A stretch of DNA of 64,000 nucleotides from Flavobacterium limnophilum. Its GTDB lineage: Bacteria > Bacteroidota > Bacteroidia > Flavobacteriales > Flavobacteriaceae. The notes below the pieces were generated by a model that saw only the letters and a list, made by a program, of their open reading frames with translations, had not been told where the DNA came from and did not search any database. Made by a program: the position numbers and the translations under genes. Of this stretch, positions 30,701 to 42,700 are shown in pieces (position 1 is the first letter of the stretch; every line of letters starts with the position of its first letter). Location of the stretch: contig NZ_CP114289.2 in assembly GCF_027111315.2 (NCBI RefSeq), positions 3,720,001 to 3,784,000 on the forward strand. The letters are read 5' to 3'.

Positions 30701-33700
30701 AATGACACTCCTGTTAAACTATTACAAGTTATTGGAGTAATAGATTTAGTGAAAGTTATTGCTGTCGGTTCCGCAATAGTAATATCTTCTGTTTTAAAAC
30801 AACCTTTTGCATCGGTAAGAGTGACTACATAAAAACCGGCTGGCAATCCAGAGGTTTGTGTTCCAAAATCCTTTACAAATGACAAATGCGCAATATCGGA
30901 ATATTGTTTCACGTTGATTACAAAAGGTGCCGTACCTTGTGTATTATCATAAGTTACTTTTATTTCGGCAGTAGATTCTCCATTACATAAAATAGGTTTA
31001 TCAAGTGTAACTGTTTGTAAAACCACTGGCACGGGGTCTGTAACTGCTATAACATTGGTAGTGACGCTACATATTTTACTGTCGGTAATCTCAAAACTAT
31101 AATTCCCCGCGCTTGCAAACGTTTCCTGGAAGCTTGGCGTAGCACTGGTTTTTGGAGCACCAACCGGAATGCCTCCGTCTAATATTTGATACGTAAAAGG
31201 AGCAAATCCATCAGTGATGGTTACGTTTATGGTTGCAGCTACCGGCAGTGAACAAGTGATATCTTTTCCTAAAGCGGCTCCGGCTTTTATTGGTTTGTCC
31301 ACGATATAACTCACAGTTACAGGACAATTATTGGCATCTATCACACCAAGTACATACGTGCCTGCCGCAGTGACAGTATAGGTATTTCCAACAATGCTGG
31401 CGCCATTTACGGTGTACTTTAGTGGAGCAATTCCACCACTTCCCACTAGAGTAATAGGGAAAGGAGAGCCGGTAAAACAGTGTGCAGCAGGCAGGGCAAT
31501 GGTTGGCAAAGCATCTTTCGCAACGGCCACATCCAATATTTGTTTGCTGCAATTATTGGCATCAAGTACATATACATCCCAATTGACAGTGGCTGGATCT
31601 AAATTGCCTATGTTGCTGGCGGTGTAATCTCCGACAACTGGTGATACACCATCTGCTACAAAAGCATATTGATAAGGTGCTTTTCCACCATTGGCGGCTA
31701 CTGTAACTGTAGCAGTTGGTGTTATACAGTTGGCATTTATATTGGTCGAAGATGCCAATACCAAGTCGGAATTTTGCGTAATGGTGAAGGCTACATCTTT
31801 AAAACAAGAGGTGTTGCCATCGGTAATTCGTAAAACGTAAGGACCAGCTACTAATACGCTTACATCCACGGTATTTCCAGTAATACCAATTGATCCCGAA
31901 CCAGTAGTCAAGACAGCGGTATAAGTACTGAAATTAGTCACGTTTATTTTCGCACTTCCTGTATTGTTGCCAAAGCACAACACATTGACTTGAGATTGCA
32001 AGGTAGCATTGATGTCAACTCTTGCAGGGATGTTAAGCATTTCGGTATCACTACAGCCATTGGCATCGGTGACTTTGAAAACATAAGTACCGGCAGTCAA
32101 TCCGGTAAAAATACCATTACCGGCACCTGAGGTATTGCTGGTTGGGCCAGTCACTATGGTATAAACAGGTGTTCCTGTACCATTAGTTGTGGTTATTGTT
32201 GCAGTACTGGTTGTCTCTCCTGTCTTACAAGTGATGATGGATGCCCCAATCCCAGTGATTACCGGAGGGTTTAGGGTATTTACGACAACATTTGCCAAAG
32301 CAACACTACAATTGTTGCCATCACGCATGCTGATTGTTACAGGACCTGAGGCACTGGTAGTATAAGAGGTATTGGCGGTATAAGCCCCACCATTATAACT
32401 GTATTCGTAAGATCCATTTCCTCCAGACGGAGCAGTAACGGTTATGGTTGCCGCTTGTGGCGCATTTCCAGTCCCACAGGATAAGGCGGTACCTAATGCT
32501 GTCGTGGCTGTTAAAACATCAGGCTCTGTAATAGTCGCAGTTATGGTACCGGTACATCCTTTGCTGTCTTTTACATAAAAAGTATAAGGTGTCGCTGATG
32601 CCGTTAATCCAGAGAACAAACTTGTTGGTACAAAAGTAACATTGTCATCACTATACGTATAACCTCCTGAACCTCCTGCTCCTGCCAATTGCACGGAACC
32701 ATTATTTCCACCATGACAAGTAACGTGGGTTGGTGTTGCCGTTACGCTAGGATCGGCGATTGGGCTTACGGCTACAATGCTTGTTGCAGTACATCCAGGG
32801 GTATTTGCGTCAGTAACGGTTACGGTATAGGTATCCGCAGCAACTCCCGTATAGGTGAATGTTGGCCCTGCAACTCCGGTTCCCGAAGCCACTGAAGCCC
32901 CTAAACTATTGGTGATTACATAACTATAAGGTGCTTTTCCTCCAGTTATCGTGGTAGTTATTGTAGCATTTGGTCCCGCTGTATTACAATCCAATGTTTT
33001 GGTAACTTGTGCCAATGCCGTCAATTGGGGGTAAACCGTTGTTGGGGCGGCAGAAGCCGGACATCCATTGGCATCTTTTACCCAAACGATGTAAGTTCCT
33101 GATGCCACTGTAAAAGTAGGGCTGGATTGGAATGCTCCCGTTACTCCATTAATGCCATAAGTTAATGGCGTTAAGCTTGCAACAGAAGGTGTGGCCGTAA
33201 TGGTAAAATTACTTCCCGTGGCGGTACATTGCCCTCCAACTGTAACAGCAGTTACTGATGGCATTGGATCAGTGGTTACAGCTACATTTACAAAATCAAC
33301 ACAACCATTGGCGTCTTTAACCCAAACATCCCAAGATGGTGTCGCTGGATTTAAATTAGCAACGCTGCTTGCAGAATAAGCCCCAGGAGCATTCCCGGCA
33401 GCAACAAAGGCATAAGTATAAGTTCCAGTTCCGCCTGTGGCAGTAACAGTAACTTGGGCTGTGGTTACATTACAATTGGCATTTACATTTGAAACCAAAC
33501 TTATATCCAAAGGATTTGTTGGCTCACTAATAGTTACCGATTTAGTATCCGTACAACCTGTTGTTTTATCCGTGACACTAAAATTATAGATACCTTCAAC
33601 AAGATCACCAAGGGTGTGAACATCCCCAACATTAGTAGGCGTGAAAGGCAATCCTGCTGGCATGGAAGTTACGGAAATGGTGTAATTTTCTGTAGCGCTG

Positions 33701-36700
33701 AATCCCGTTACGTTAAATCTTGCACTACCGGTTGAACCATCTTTACACAATACATCGCTAAGCTTGGTGGCCGTTACCGCAATAGGGGTTACTACGGGAA
33801 CATGATGGGAATCAATGGCAAAACAACCATTGGCATCCGTGACTTGGAAGGTATAAGTAATTCCGCCTGCCAAATTGGTGAATATTCCCGATGAAGCACC
33901 ACTGATGTTTGTGGTAGCCGAAGCTGGAGCAGTAATTTTATAGCTAAGTGTTCCCACACCCGTTCCTGGTGTTCTGGTAACGGTCACTGTACTTGTGGTG
34001 GCCAAAGGGGAACAATAGATATCAGTATGTGAAATACTGGCTATGGTTGGCGGATTTAATGGTGCTAAATCTATTTGTTGCATTGCAGATGGACAACCAT
34101 TGGCATCTTTTACGATAATTTTAAAAGATTGCGTGCTGCCATTGTCATCTACTGTCAAACTATTGCTTGGGCCAAATGATCCTCCGTCATTGAAACTGTA
34201 GGTATAAGAAGTCCCTGTTCCTCCAAATGCAGCTACAGTAATAGTGGCTGCTTGTTTGGTGTTTGTTAGACTACAACTAAAAGGAGTTGGTGTCGCTGTA
34301 AAATTCACTAGGCTAGGCTCTGTAATGGTCGCAGTTATGCTACCGGTACATCCTTTGCTGTCTTTTACATAAAAAGTATAAGGTGTGACCGATGCCGCTA
34401 ATGCTGTAAATAATGAAGTCGTCGTGAATCCAGTCGTTGCATTGGTGCTATACGTATAACCTCCTGAACCTCCTGCTCCTGCCAATTGCACGGAACCATT
34501 ATTTCCGCCATGACAAGTAACGTGGGTTGGTGTTGCCGTTACGCTAGGAGGGGTGATTGGGTTTACGGTTACAATGCTTGTTGCAGGACATCCATTATCA
34601 TCAGTAACGGTTACGGTATAGGTATCCGCAGCAACTCCCGTATAGGTAAATGTTGGCCCTGCTTCTCCAGTTCCCGTAGCCACTTGGGTACCTCCGCTAT
34701 TGGTAATTACATAACTATAAGGTGCTTTTCCTCCAGTTATCGTGGTAGTTATTGTAGCATTTGGTCCCGCTGTATTACAATCCAATGTTTTGGTAACTTG
34801 TGCCAATGCCGTCAATTGCGGGTAAACCGTTGTTGGGGCGGCAGAAGCTGGACATCCATTGGCATCTTTTACCCAAACGATGTAAGTGCCTGATGCCACG
34901 GTAAAAGTAGGGCTGGATTGGAATGCTCCCGTTACTCCATTAATGCCATAAGTTACTGGCATTACACTTGTAGCAGAAGGTGTAGCCGTAATGGTAAAAT
35001 TACTGCCTGTTCCTGCACATTGGTTGCCCACTGCTGCAGTTACTGATGGCATAGGATCGCTAACAACTGTAACGGTAGTTTGTGTAGTACAATCATTGGC
35101 GTCTTTTACATAAACATCCCAAATTAAATCGACACCAGAATTCGTATCCACTGTTAAAACAGCGCCACTTCCATAAGTCGATGTTGGAATTGTCGATGGG
35201 TTTTTTGCAAAAGCATACGTATAATTTGGCGTTCCTCCACCATTGGTACTAATTGTAATTTGTGAATTATCATTGTTGCAATTGACGTGCGTTGCCGTTG
35301 CGCTGCTAATCGCCAATGCTGCCGCTGGTTGTGTAATAGTTACCGATTTAGTATCCGTACAACCTGTTGTTTTATCCGTGACACTAAAATTATAGGTACC
35401 TTCAACAAGATCACTAAGGGTATGAACATCCCCAACATTAGTCGGCGTGAAGGGCAATCCTGCTGGAATGGAAGTTACGGCAATGGTGTAATTTTCTGTA
35501 GCGCTGAATCCCGTTACGTTAAATCTTGCACTACCGGTTGAACCATCTTTACACAATACATCGCTCAACTTGGTGGCCGTTACCGCTATGGGTGTTACTA
35601 CGGGAACATGGTGTGAATCAATGACAAAACAACCATTGGCATCCGTGACTTGGAAGGTATAAGTAATTCCGCCTGCCAAACCGGTGAATATTCCCGATGA
35701 AGCACCACTGATGTTTGAGGCAGCCGAAGCTGGAGCCGTAATTTTATAGCTAAGTGTTCCCACACCCGTTCCTGGTGTTCTGGTAACGGTCACTGTACTT
35801 GTGGTGGCCAAAGGGGAACAATAGATATCAGTATGTGAAATACTGGCTATGGTTGGTGCGTTTAATGGTGCTAAATCTATTTGTTGCATTGCAGATGGAC
35901 AACCACTGGCATCCTTTACGATAATTTTAAAAGATTGCGTGCTGCCATTGTCATCTACTGTCAAACTATTGCTTGGGCCAAATGATGCTCCGTCATTGAA
36001 ACTGTAGGTATAAGAAGTCCCTGTTCCTCCAGATGCAGCTACAGTAATAGTGGCTGCTTGTTTGGTGTTTGTTAGACTACAACTAAAAGGAGTTGGTGTC
36101 GCTGTAAAATTCACTAGGCTAGGCTCTGTAATGGTCGCAGTTATGGTACCGGTACATCCTTTGCTGTCTTTTACATAAAAAGTATAAGGTGTCGCTGATG
36201 CCGCTAATGCTGTAAATAATGAAGTCGTCGTGAATCCAGTCGTTGCATTGGTGCTATAAGTATAACCTCCTGAACCTCCTGAACCGGCTAATTGCACGGA
36301 ACCATTATTTCCGCCATGACAAGTAACGTGGGTTGGTGTTGCCGTTACGCTAGGATCGGCGATTGGGCTTACGGTTACTTTGCTAGTTGCGGTACAACCA
36401 GGAGTGTTCGCGTCAGTAACGGTTACGGTATAAGTTTCCGCTGCAACTCCTGTATAGGTAATTGTTAGCCCTGCAACTGTTCCCGAAGCCACTGAAGCGC
36501 CTAAACTATTCGTAATTACATAACTATAAGGTGCTTTTCCTCCAGTTATCGTGGTAGTTATTGTAGCATTTGGTCCCGCTGTATTACAATCCAATGTTTT
36601 GGTAACTTGTGCCAATGCCGTCAATTGGGGGTAAACCGTTGTTGGGGCGGCAGAAGCTGGACATCCATTGGCATCTTTTACCCAAACGATGTAAGTGCCT

Positions 36701-39700
36701 GATGCCACGGTAAAAGTAGGGCTGGATTGGAATGCTCCCGTTACTCCATTAATGCCATAAGTTAATGCACCCGTACCTCCCGTACCTGTAGCCGTAATGG
36801 TAAAATTACTGCCCGTTCCTGCACATTGGTTGCTCACTGCTGCAGTTACTGATGGTGTTGGATCACTGACAACTACTACCGGTGTTGTTGTTTTTGTGGT
36901 ACAATCATTGGCGTCTTTTACATAAACATCCCAAGATAATACTGTGCTCGAATTGGTATCTACGGTTATAACAGGGTTGGGTAAATATACCGGCGTGGCT
37001 GTACTGCCGGCGGGTAATGCCGCATAGGTATAATTTGGCGTTCCTCCTGTGGCGGTTACCGTGATTTGGGAATTGTCGTTGTTGCAATTGACAGACGTTG
37101 CAACTGCTGTGGCAATGGCCAATGCTGCTGCTGGTTGATTGAGTGTAACGGTGTAATCGTCTGTACATTTTGTTTTTCTGTCGGTTACGGTAATCGTGTA
37201 AACTCCTGCAGGTTGTGCAGCAGGAACATTGATAATAGTAACTGCATTAAGTGTCGGACTTAGGTTACTGCCACTTAGGATAGTGGTTCCTCCGGCGTTT
37301 TTAATTATATAATCGTATTTTTCTTTTACGCCATTCACTGTAAATTGAATAGTACCCGTACCTCCAAAACACTTGATTGGACTAAGGACACTTCCTCCGG
37401 CTACTATGTCGGGTGCGCCATTAACGGTATAGGGTTTTGTAAGTGAACATTTCGTTTTGGTGTCTGTCGCTTGAAATACGTAATTCCCCGGTGCCAAGGA
37501 TTTGAATTCTCCATCAGAGCTGATAGATGCGTCATATCCTGGAGGCCCAGAAATAATTTGGAAACGAATTGGGGCAGATACTCCGCTAGCGGCAATATTT
37601 ACGTGTCCTCCCGGTGGACTTGTGGCACAATCATAGCCGCTATCGGTAATGGTGATGGATGAAATTTGGTCAAAAGCCGCAATGGTTACAGGCAACGGCC
37701 CCATTTGACAGCCATTGGCATCTCTTATATAGGCATTTACTATTCCTGCTGCTGAAGTAGAATACGTATTGCTCGTTGTAAAATTAGTGGTAGAGTTGAA
37801 ACTGTACTGATAAGGGGCAGTTCCTCCTGCTCCGTTTACGGTAACCACGGCTGGCACTGTACCAGTAGCACTACATTGTATGTCAGTGGCACTAATGGTT
37901 CCGGTAACAACACCTGGATTCACGATGGTAACATTGCTCACTAAAGATTCGCAGCCTTTGCTGTCAATTACCTTGATGTTATAGATTCCTGCTGCCAAAC
38001 CGGTAAATTGATTGGTTGCCTGGGTCGAATAAGTAGTTGCTGAACTTGGTTTAATGGCATACGTATAAGTAGTGGTAAAACCATTGCTTGCCGTAACCGT
38101 TATCGTTCCATTATTGGCATTATTACAAGTAATATCGGTTTTGTTAAAAGTTAAAGTTGGCGTAGTCTTGGCAGTAACCGTTATAGTATTGCTGGTGGCT
38201 GGACAACTTTTGCTATCAGTAACCGTAAACACATAAGTTCCATCTGTAGTTGCTGTATAAGGAAACGTCGGTGCAGGCAATGCTACTCCATTACGAGTCA
38301 CTGTATAAGTATAAGGAGCTCCATATCCACCACTAACGGTACTGGTTATTGAAGCATTTACCAAACAAGTCAAATCTTGAGTCAAAGTGGCGGCAATCGT
38401 TAACGGAGTCTTGATATCGATATTGGATATTGGCGCTGTACAATTGTTGCTGTCGGTAACCACTATATTGTGTATTCCCGGACTTACATTAGTGAAAGTA
38501 TTGGTACCTATTGGTGCATTTCCATCCAAGGCATACGTAAATGGCCCTACTCCTCCTGTAACATTCACCGCCAAAGTGGCAGGATTTGCCGTGGTGTAAC
38601 ACCAGTCTGTCGCAGCATCCAACGCCGCGCTTAAAGTGGGTGCAGCCAAGACATTTACCGGAGCACCTACAGCACTAATACATCCATTGGTATCTTTTAC
38701 AAAAACGGTATAATTTCCCGTTGGAACATTGGTGAATACTCCGCCATTATTTACGAAAGCAGTCACTACTGAAGCACCTTGACGCAATTCGTATTGATAG
38801 GCCGGTGTGCCTCCACCTCCAACAGCTGTAATGCTTGCTCCTGTGGTACAAGTCGCCAATGTAGTTACCGAAGCCGTCACGGTTACGGCGGCCGGTGCCG
38901 AAATTTGTTGGGGAAGTGTCAAGGAACAGGCTCCGGTGGCATTAAGGTCATAACGCACCAAAACAGAATAACTCGCTGGACTCAAACCCGTAATCGTGTA
39001 AGGTGATGTCATTGACGTGGACCAATTTGTTCCGCCATTGATGGAATATTGAAATCCGTTTGCAGGATTAAAATTTTGGGCCGATATCGTGATCTCGCCA
39101 TCATTACCTCCTGAACAATTCACGTTTTTGAAACCTGAAATACTGGCGCTAAAGGCTTTGTCTGTGGCAATAGTTATAGGGAAATCTTTTTGGGTAATGC
39201 ACGATTTCGGTATTTGATAAACATAAATATCATCTACTGCTAAATCATTTCCATTAACTACAGTACTGTTGGATAAAATTTGAAAATCTAAAGACGTATT
39301 GTTCCCTGGATTTAATTTAAAAATGGTACCTCCTGCCAAATCGGTACTGGAATGCCATTGTTCATCCCTTGGAATACTTGGCATCACTTGAGAAGCGATT
39401 ACAGTTCCTCCTTTTACTAATTGAATGGTCAATTGAGGAGAAGGAAGATTATTTGTTGTTTTCAACAAATTAAGCATATACAAGGACACGTTAATATCTT
39501 GGTTGGGAAGCACGTCATTGATAGGCTTGCTGTACAAAACGGCTCCAACTGGAATGGTTTTACCAATATTAACTGCTAAAAATCTTCCATCGGTAATCGC
39601 AGGGGTATTATTTAATACTGACGTATGGTCTTTGGGCAAAGTCCAATTAAAATCATTGGCGTGATCGGGAAGCAAGGCTTTGGTAACTACGTATTCACCA

Positions 39701-42700
39701 TCATTTAAAAGCCAAGAATTCCAGCCATCCGCTGCAACACAATCAATAAATGCAGCAGTATTTCCATCTTGCTTTTCCCAACAATAAGCTGAGTTAATAC
39801 CTGGAGACTTGGTGTCTCCACCTCTTCCAAAATCTTCTATCAATAAGTTACTATAAGTACTTGCCGTATTGACATTGTATTGTACACTAATGGTATGCGA
39901 ACCCGATGCAACGTTTGTGAAAACATTGTTGGTAATCGGTGTATTTGGTGTATTATCAATTAAGTATTGATAGGAATAATTAGAAGCACTATTGATTACT
40001 GTTACCGTACTGGTAGCCGTTCCGTTGCAATTAAAAACAGGATCGTCCACTTTTATTGTTGGTTCAGCAGGTATTGGATCCAGAATAATGTTGTAAGGAA
40101 TAGCATATTCGCAACCCAATGCATCTTTTACTTTTAAAATATAGGTTCCCGGCAACACGTCTTTTTCATTGGAGGCTTGCCAAGTAATCCCTCCGTCAAA
40201 ACTATATTCATAACCTGGAGTTCCTCCTTCGGCATTGGTAATCCTTACTTTTCCTCCTTGATTTACTCCTGCTACATCTGGCAAAGTACAACCCGCCAAT
40301 TCAGCAACGCCCGCCGAAGCGGTAACAGCCGAGGTTGGCCCTGTAACCGTGACTATCTGGGCTGGATCGGTACAATATTTTATGGTGGGACTACCCCACT
40401 GAGGTGTGTAGGTTATCCCGTATCGCACCACGACATTGTAATCCCCTGGCGTGAGATTGGAAAAGACGGGATTGGTTTGAAAACTGCCTCCGTTATTGAT
40501 ACTATACGAAAGACTGTATCCATTGGCATTGGTAACATCAACGCTGATTTGCGCATTGTCATCATAACAGTTACTGTTGGTATTGCTTACGGTATAAGTT
40601 GGTTTCGCATTATCGGCAACTGTTATGGAGGTGGTCGTGCTGCAATTTTTAGAATCTACCACCAATATATCATATTTACCCGGTGCCGTAACTATAATTT
40701 CATTGGAGGTCTGGAATGTCGTCGATCCATTTACAAAATAATAATAGGGAGCCCAATTTCCTCCTTGAGCCGTTACAACAATTTTTCCGTCACTGCAAGC
40801 CGTTAGCGGTTCTACCAAAGCTGCCGTAGCTGTTAAGGCTGCGGCCGGTTGATTGATATAAATCCATTGGGACTGGTCGCAACCATCTGGCGTGGTAACT
40901 TGAACTTGGTAGGTTTTCCCCGGTGTCAGGTTTTCAAAAGTATAATCGGCATCATTTATTGGCCCCACGCTATTTACTAAAGTTCCTCCATCATATACAA
41001 AATAATTATATTGGGGTAGTACATCATTGGCTGCCACTTTTATGGATCCTTTTTCTCCAAAACACAAGGGCTGGGTAGCCACTGCGGTAACCGAAAAATT
41101 TCTTTGTCTGATAGGAATATTTGGGATGGTAAAGACACACGGATTAGTGGTTACTCCTACTTGTCTGATATAGGCGGTGTATAATCCTGCAGTGTTGATG
41201 GTGAAACTATTGCTCGATTGATAGTTTGTGCCATTGATACTATATTCATAACCCGAGCCTACTCCTCCTATGGTAATGTTACCGAGTTTAGTACAAACAA
41301 TATCCCTATGGGTTTCGGTCGGATTCAACAAGTTTTGATAGACATTGAAATAAAAACGATTAAAACATCCGCCAGGATAATTCAAGGTAAGCCTGAACTG
41401 TCCAGAAGTATTGGCGGTATAATTTGGCCCTGTTTCAACTTGTGTCCAAGTACAAGTGGTGCCTTCATTGGCACAACTGCTATTGGTTACCGCGGTACAA
41501 CTTGCCTCGTCCAGTTTTTCCCATACAATGGTGGAACCATCTGAAATATTGGTCTTGATTAATTTAGAGGCGCCGGCTCCACACAAAAAGAGAAGTGGCA
41601 ATTTTTTTCCATCATTGGGACAAGTGAGTACTTGATCGGCAAATGGAATTACTGGATTCGCTATGACTCCTCCAAAACGGGTAACTGTTACCTCTTCCGT
41701 TATAGACAAACAAGGGGCAATGGCAGTATTATAAACATAATACGTACCAGGATTGGTTACTGTCAGGGTTTGACTATTACCCAAAATAGTACCCGTGGTA
41801 GTACCCGTATTTGTAAACGGCGCAGTAGACCATTTATAGCTATTGTATCCATTAGAAGCCGTTAGTACTACACTGCTTCCACACAAAACCTCACTTTTAG
41901 TAAATTTGCAATCATCAACACCAACTAAAAAATTAGTGGATTGAGGTGTTCCCAAATTACAAGAAGTAAAGGAAGACAAACTAGGATCGTCTGTTATTTG
42001 TGCTGGATTTATCGTCCCTTTGTAAGTAGCATAAGCAGAATTTTTTATTATATTATCACAAGCATCACTTAACTCGTTACACTGAGCAACGACTCTAACT
42101 TTAAAAATGATGTCATAATGTATAAAAGGCCCTCCGGGTACTACTGCCTTTTTTACCAAATTATTGGGTATAGTAAACAGTATTGTACGAGTTGCTGGAT
42201 CGTAAGTATGAGTAACTCCAGCTGGCACGGAAACAATATCAGCAGGATAATTAAACACAACATTAATAGGAATAATATCTTTTATGGTAAATGAGGTAGC
42301 ATCATCATTTCCTTGGTTTTCAAAACCAATAGTATAATTCAATTGTTGCCCCAAAGTAACATTCGCATTACCTACATTTGCCCCCGAATTATTTTTTACT
42401 ACTTTGGTAAGTAAAATGGTTGGTTCAATAATATCAACTGCAAATGTAGCAAGAAATGCAGCGTAACCATCACCCCCCGAAAGGTCTGTAAAAAGCTGTA
42501 AAGTTCCCTGAGTCGCATCGTTGTGGATAACGGAATTGGCTCCATTGGGAATTTCCATATAGTCAATATCAAAACCTAAATTATTGGTGCTTTTAGGATT
42601 TCTATTGGTAACTTGATTATTATCTTTAGTAATGGACGCATTAAAAAAATTAAAAGGCACTACTGGAGCGTCTGTCCCTGGATTTAAGCCATTGCTAATA

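Larger units (their letters stand above)
22090..38165 (-). repeat. Nine-fold higher-order repeat of a seven-module SprB cycle
   Basis: Within the giant adhesin the SprB repeats are ordered, not random. Seven classes follow in fixed order: (a) ends YVKDSKGC-like, (b) has Q-A-A/L-T/V-I/V-T-V strands, (c) ends VTDANGC...DSH, (d) ends VTDxTTGC, (e) has [WY]DV[YW]VKDxNxC, (f) is the short class starting PTIALPAPHC or PSVTAAVGNQC, (g) starts LTLQANMTQDLTC or TALAQVTKTLDC. I could follow this cycle through nine consecutive turns, which gives about 1,787 bases (about 596 residues) per turn. Class identity blurs outside these limits. Confidence 0.75.
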
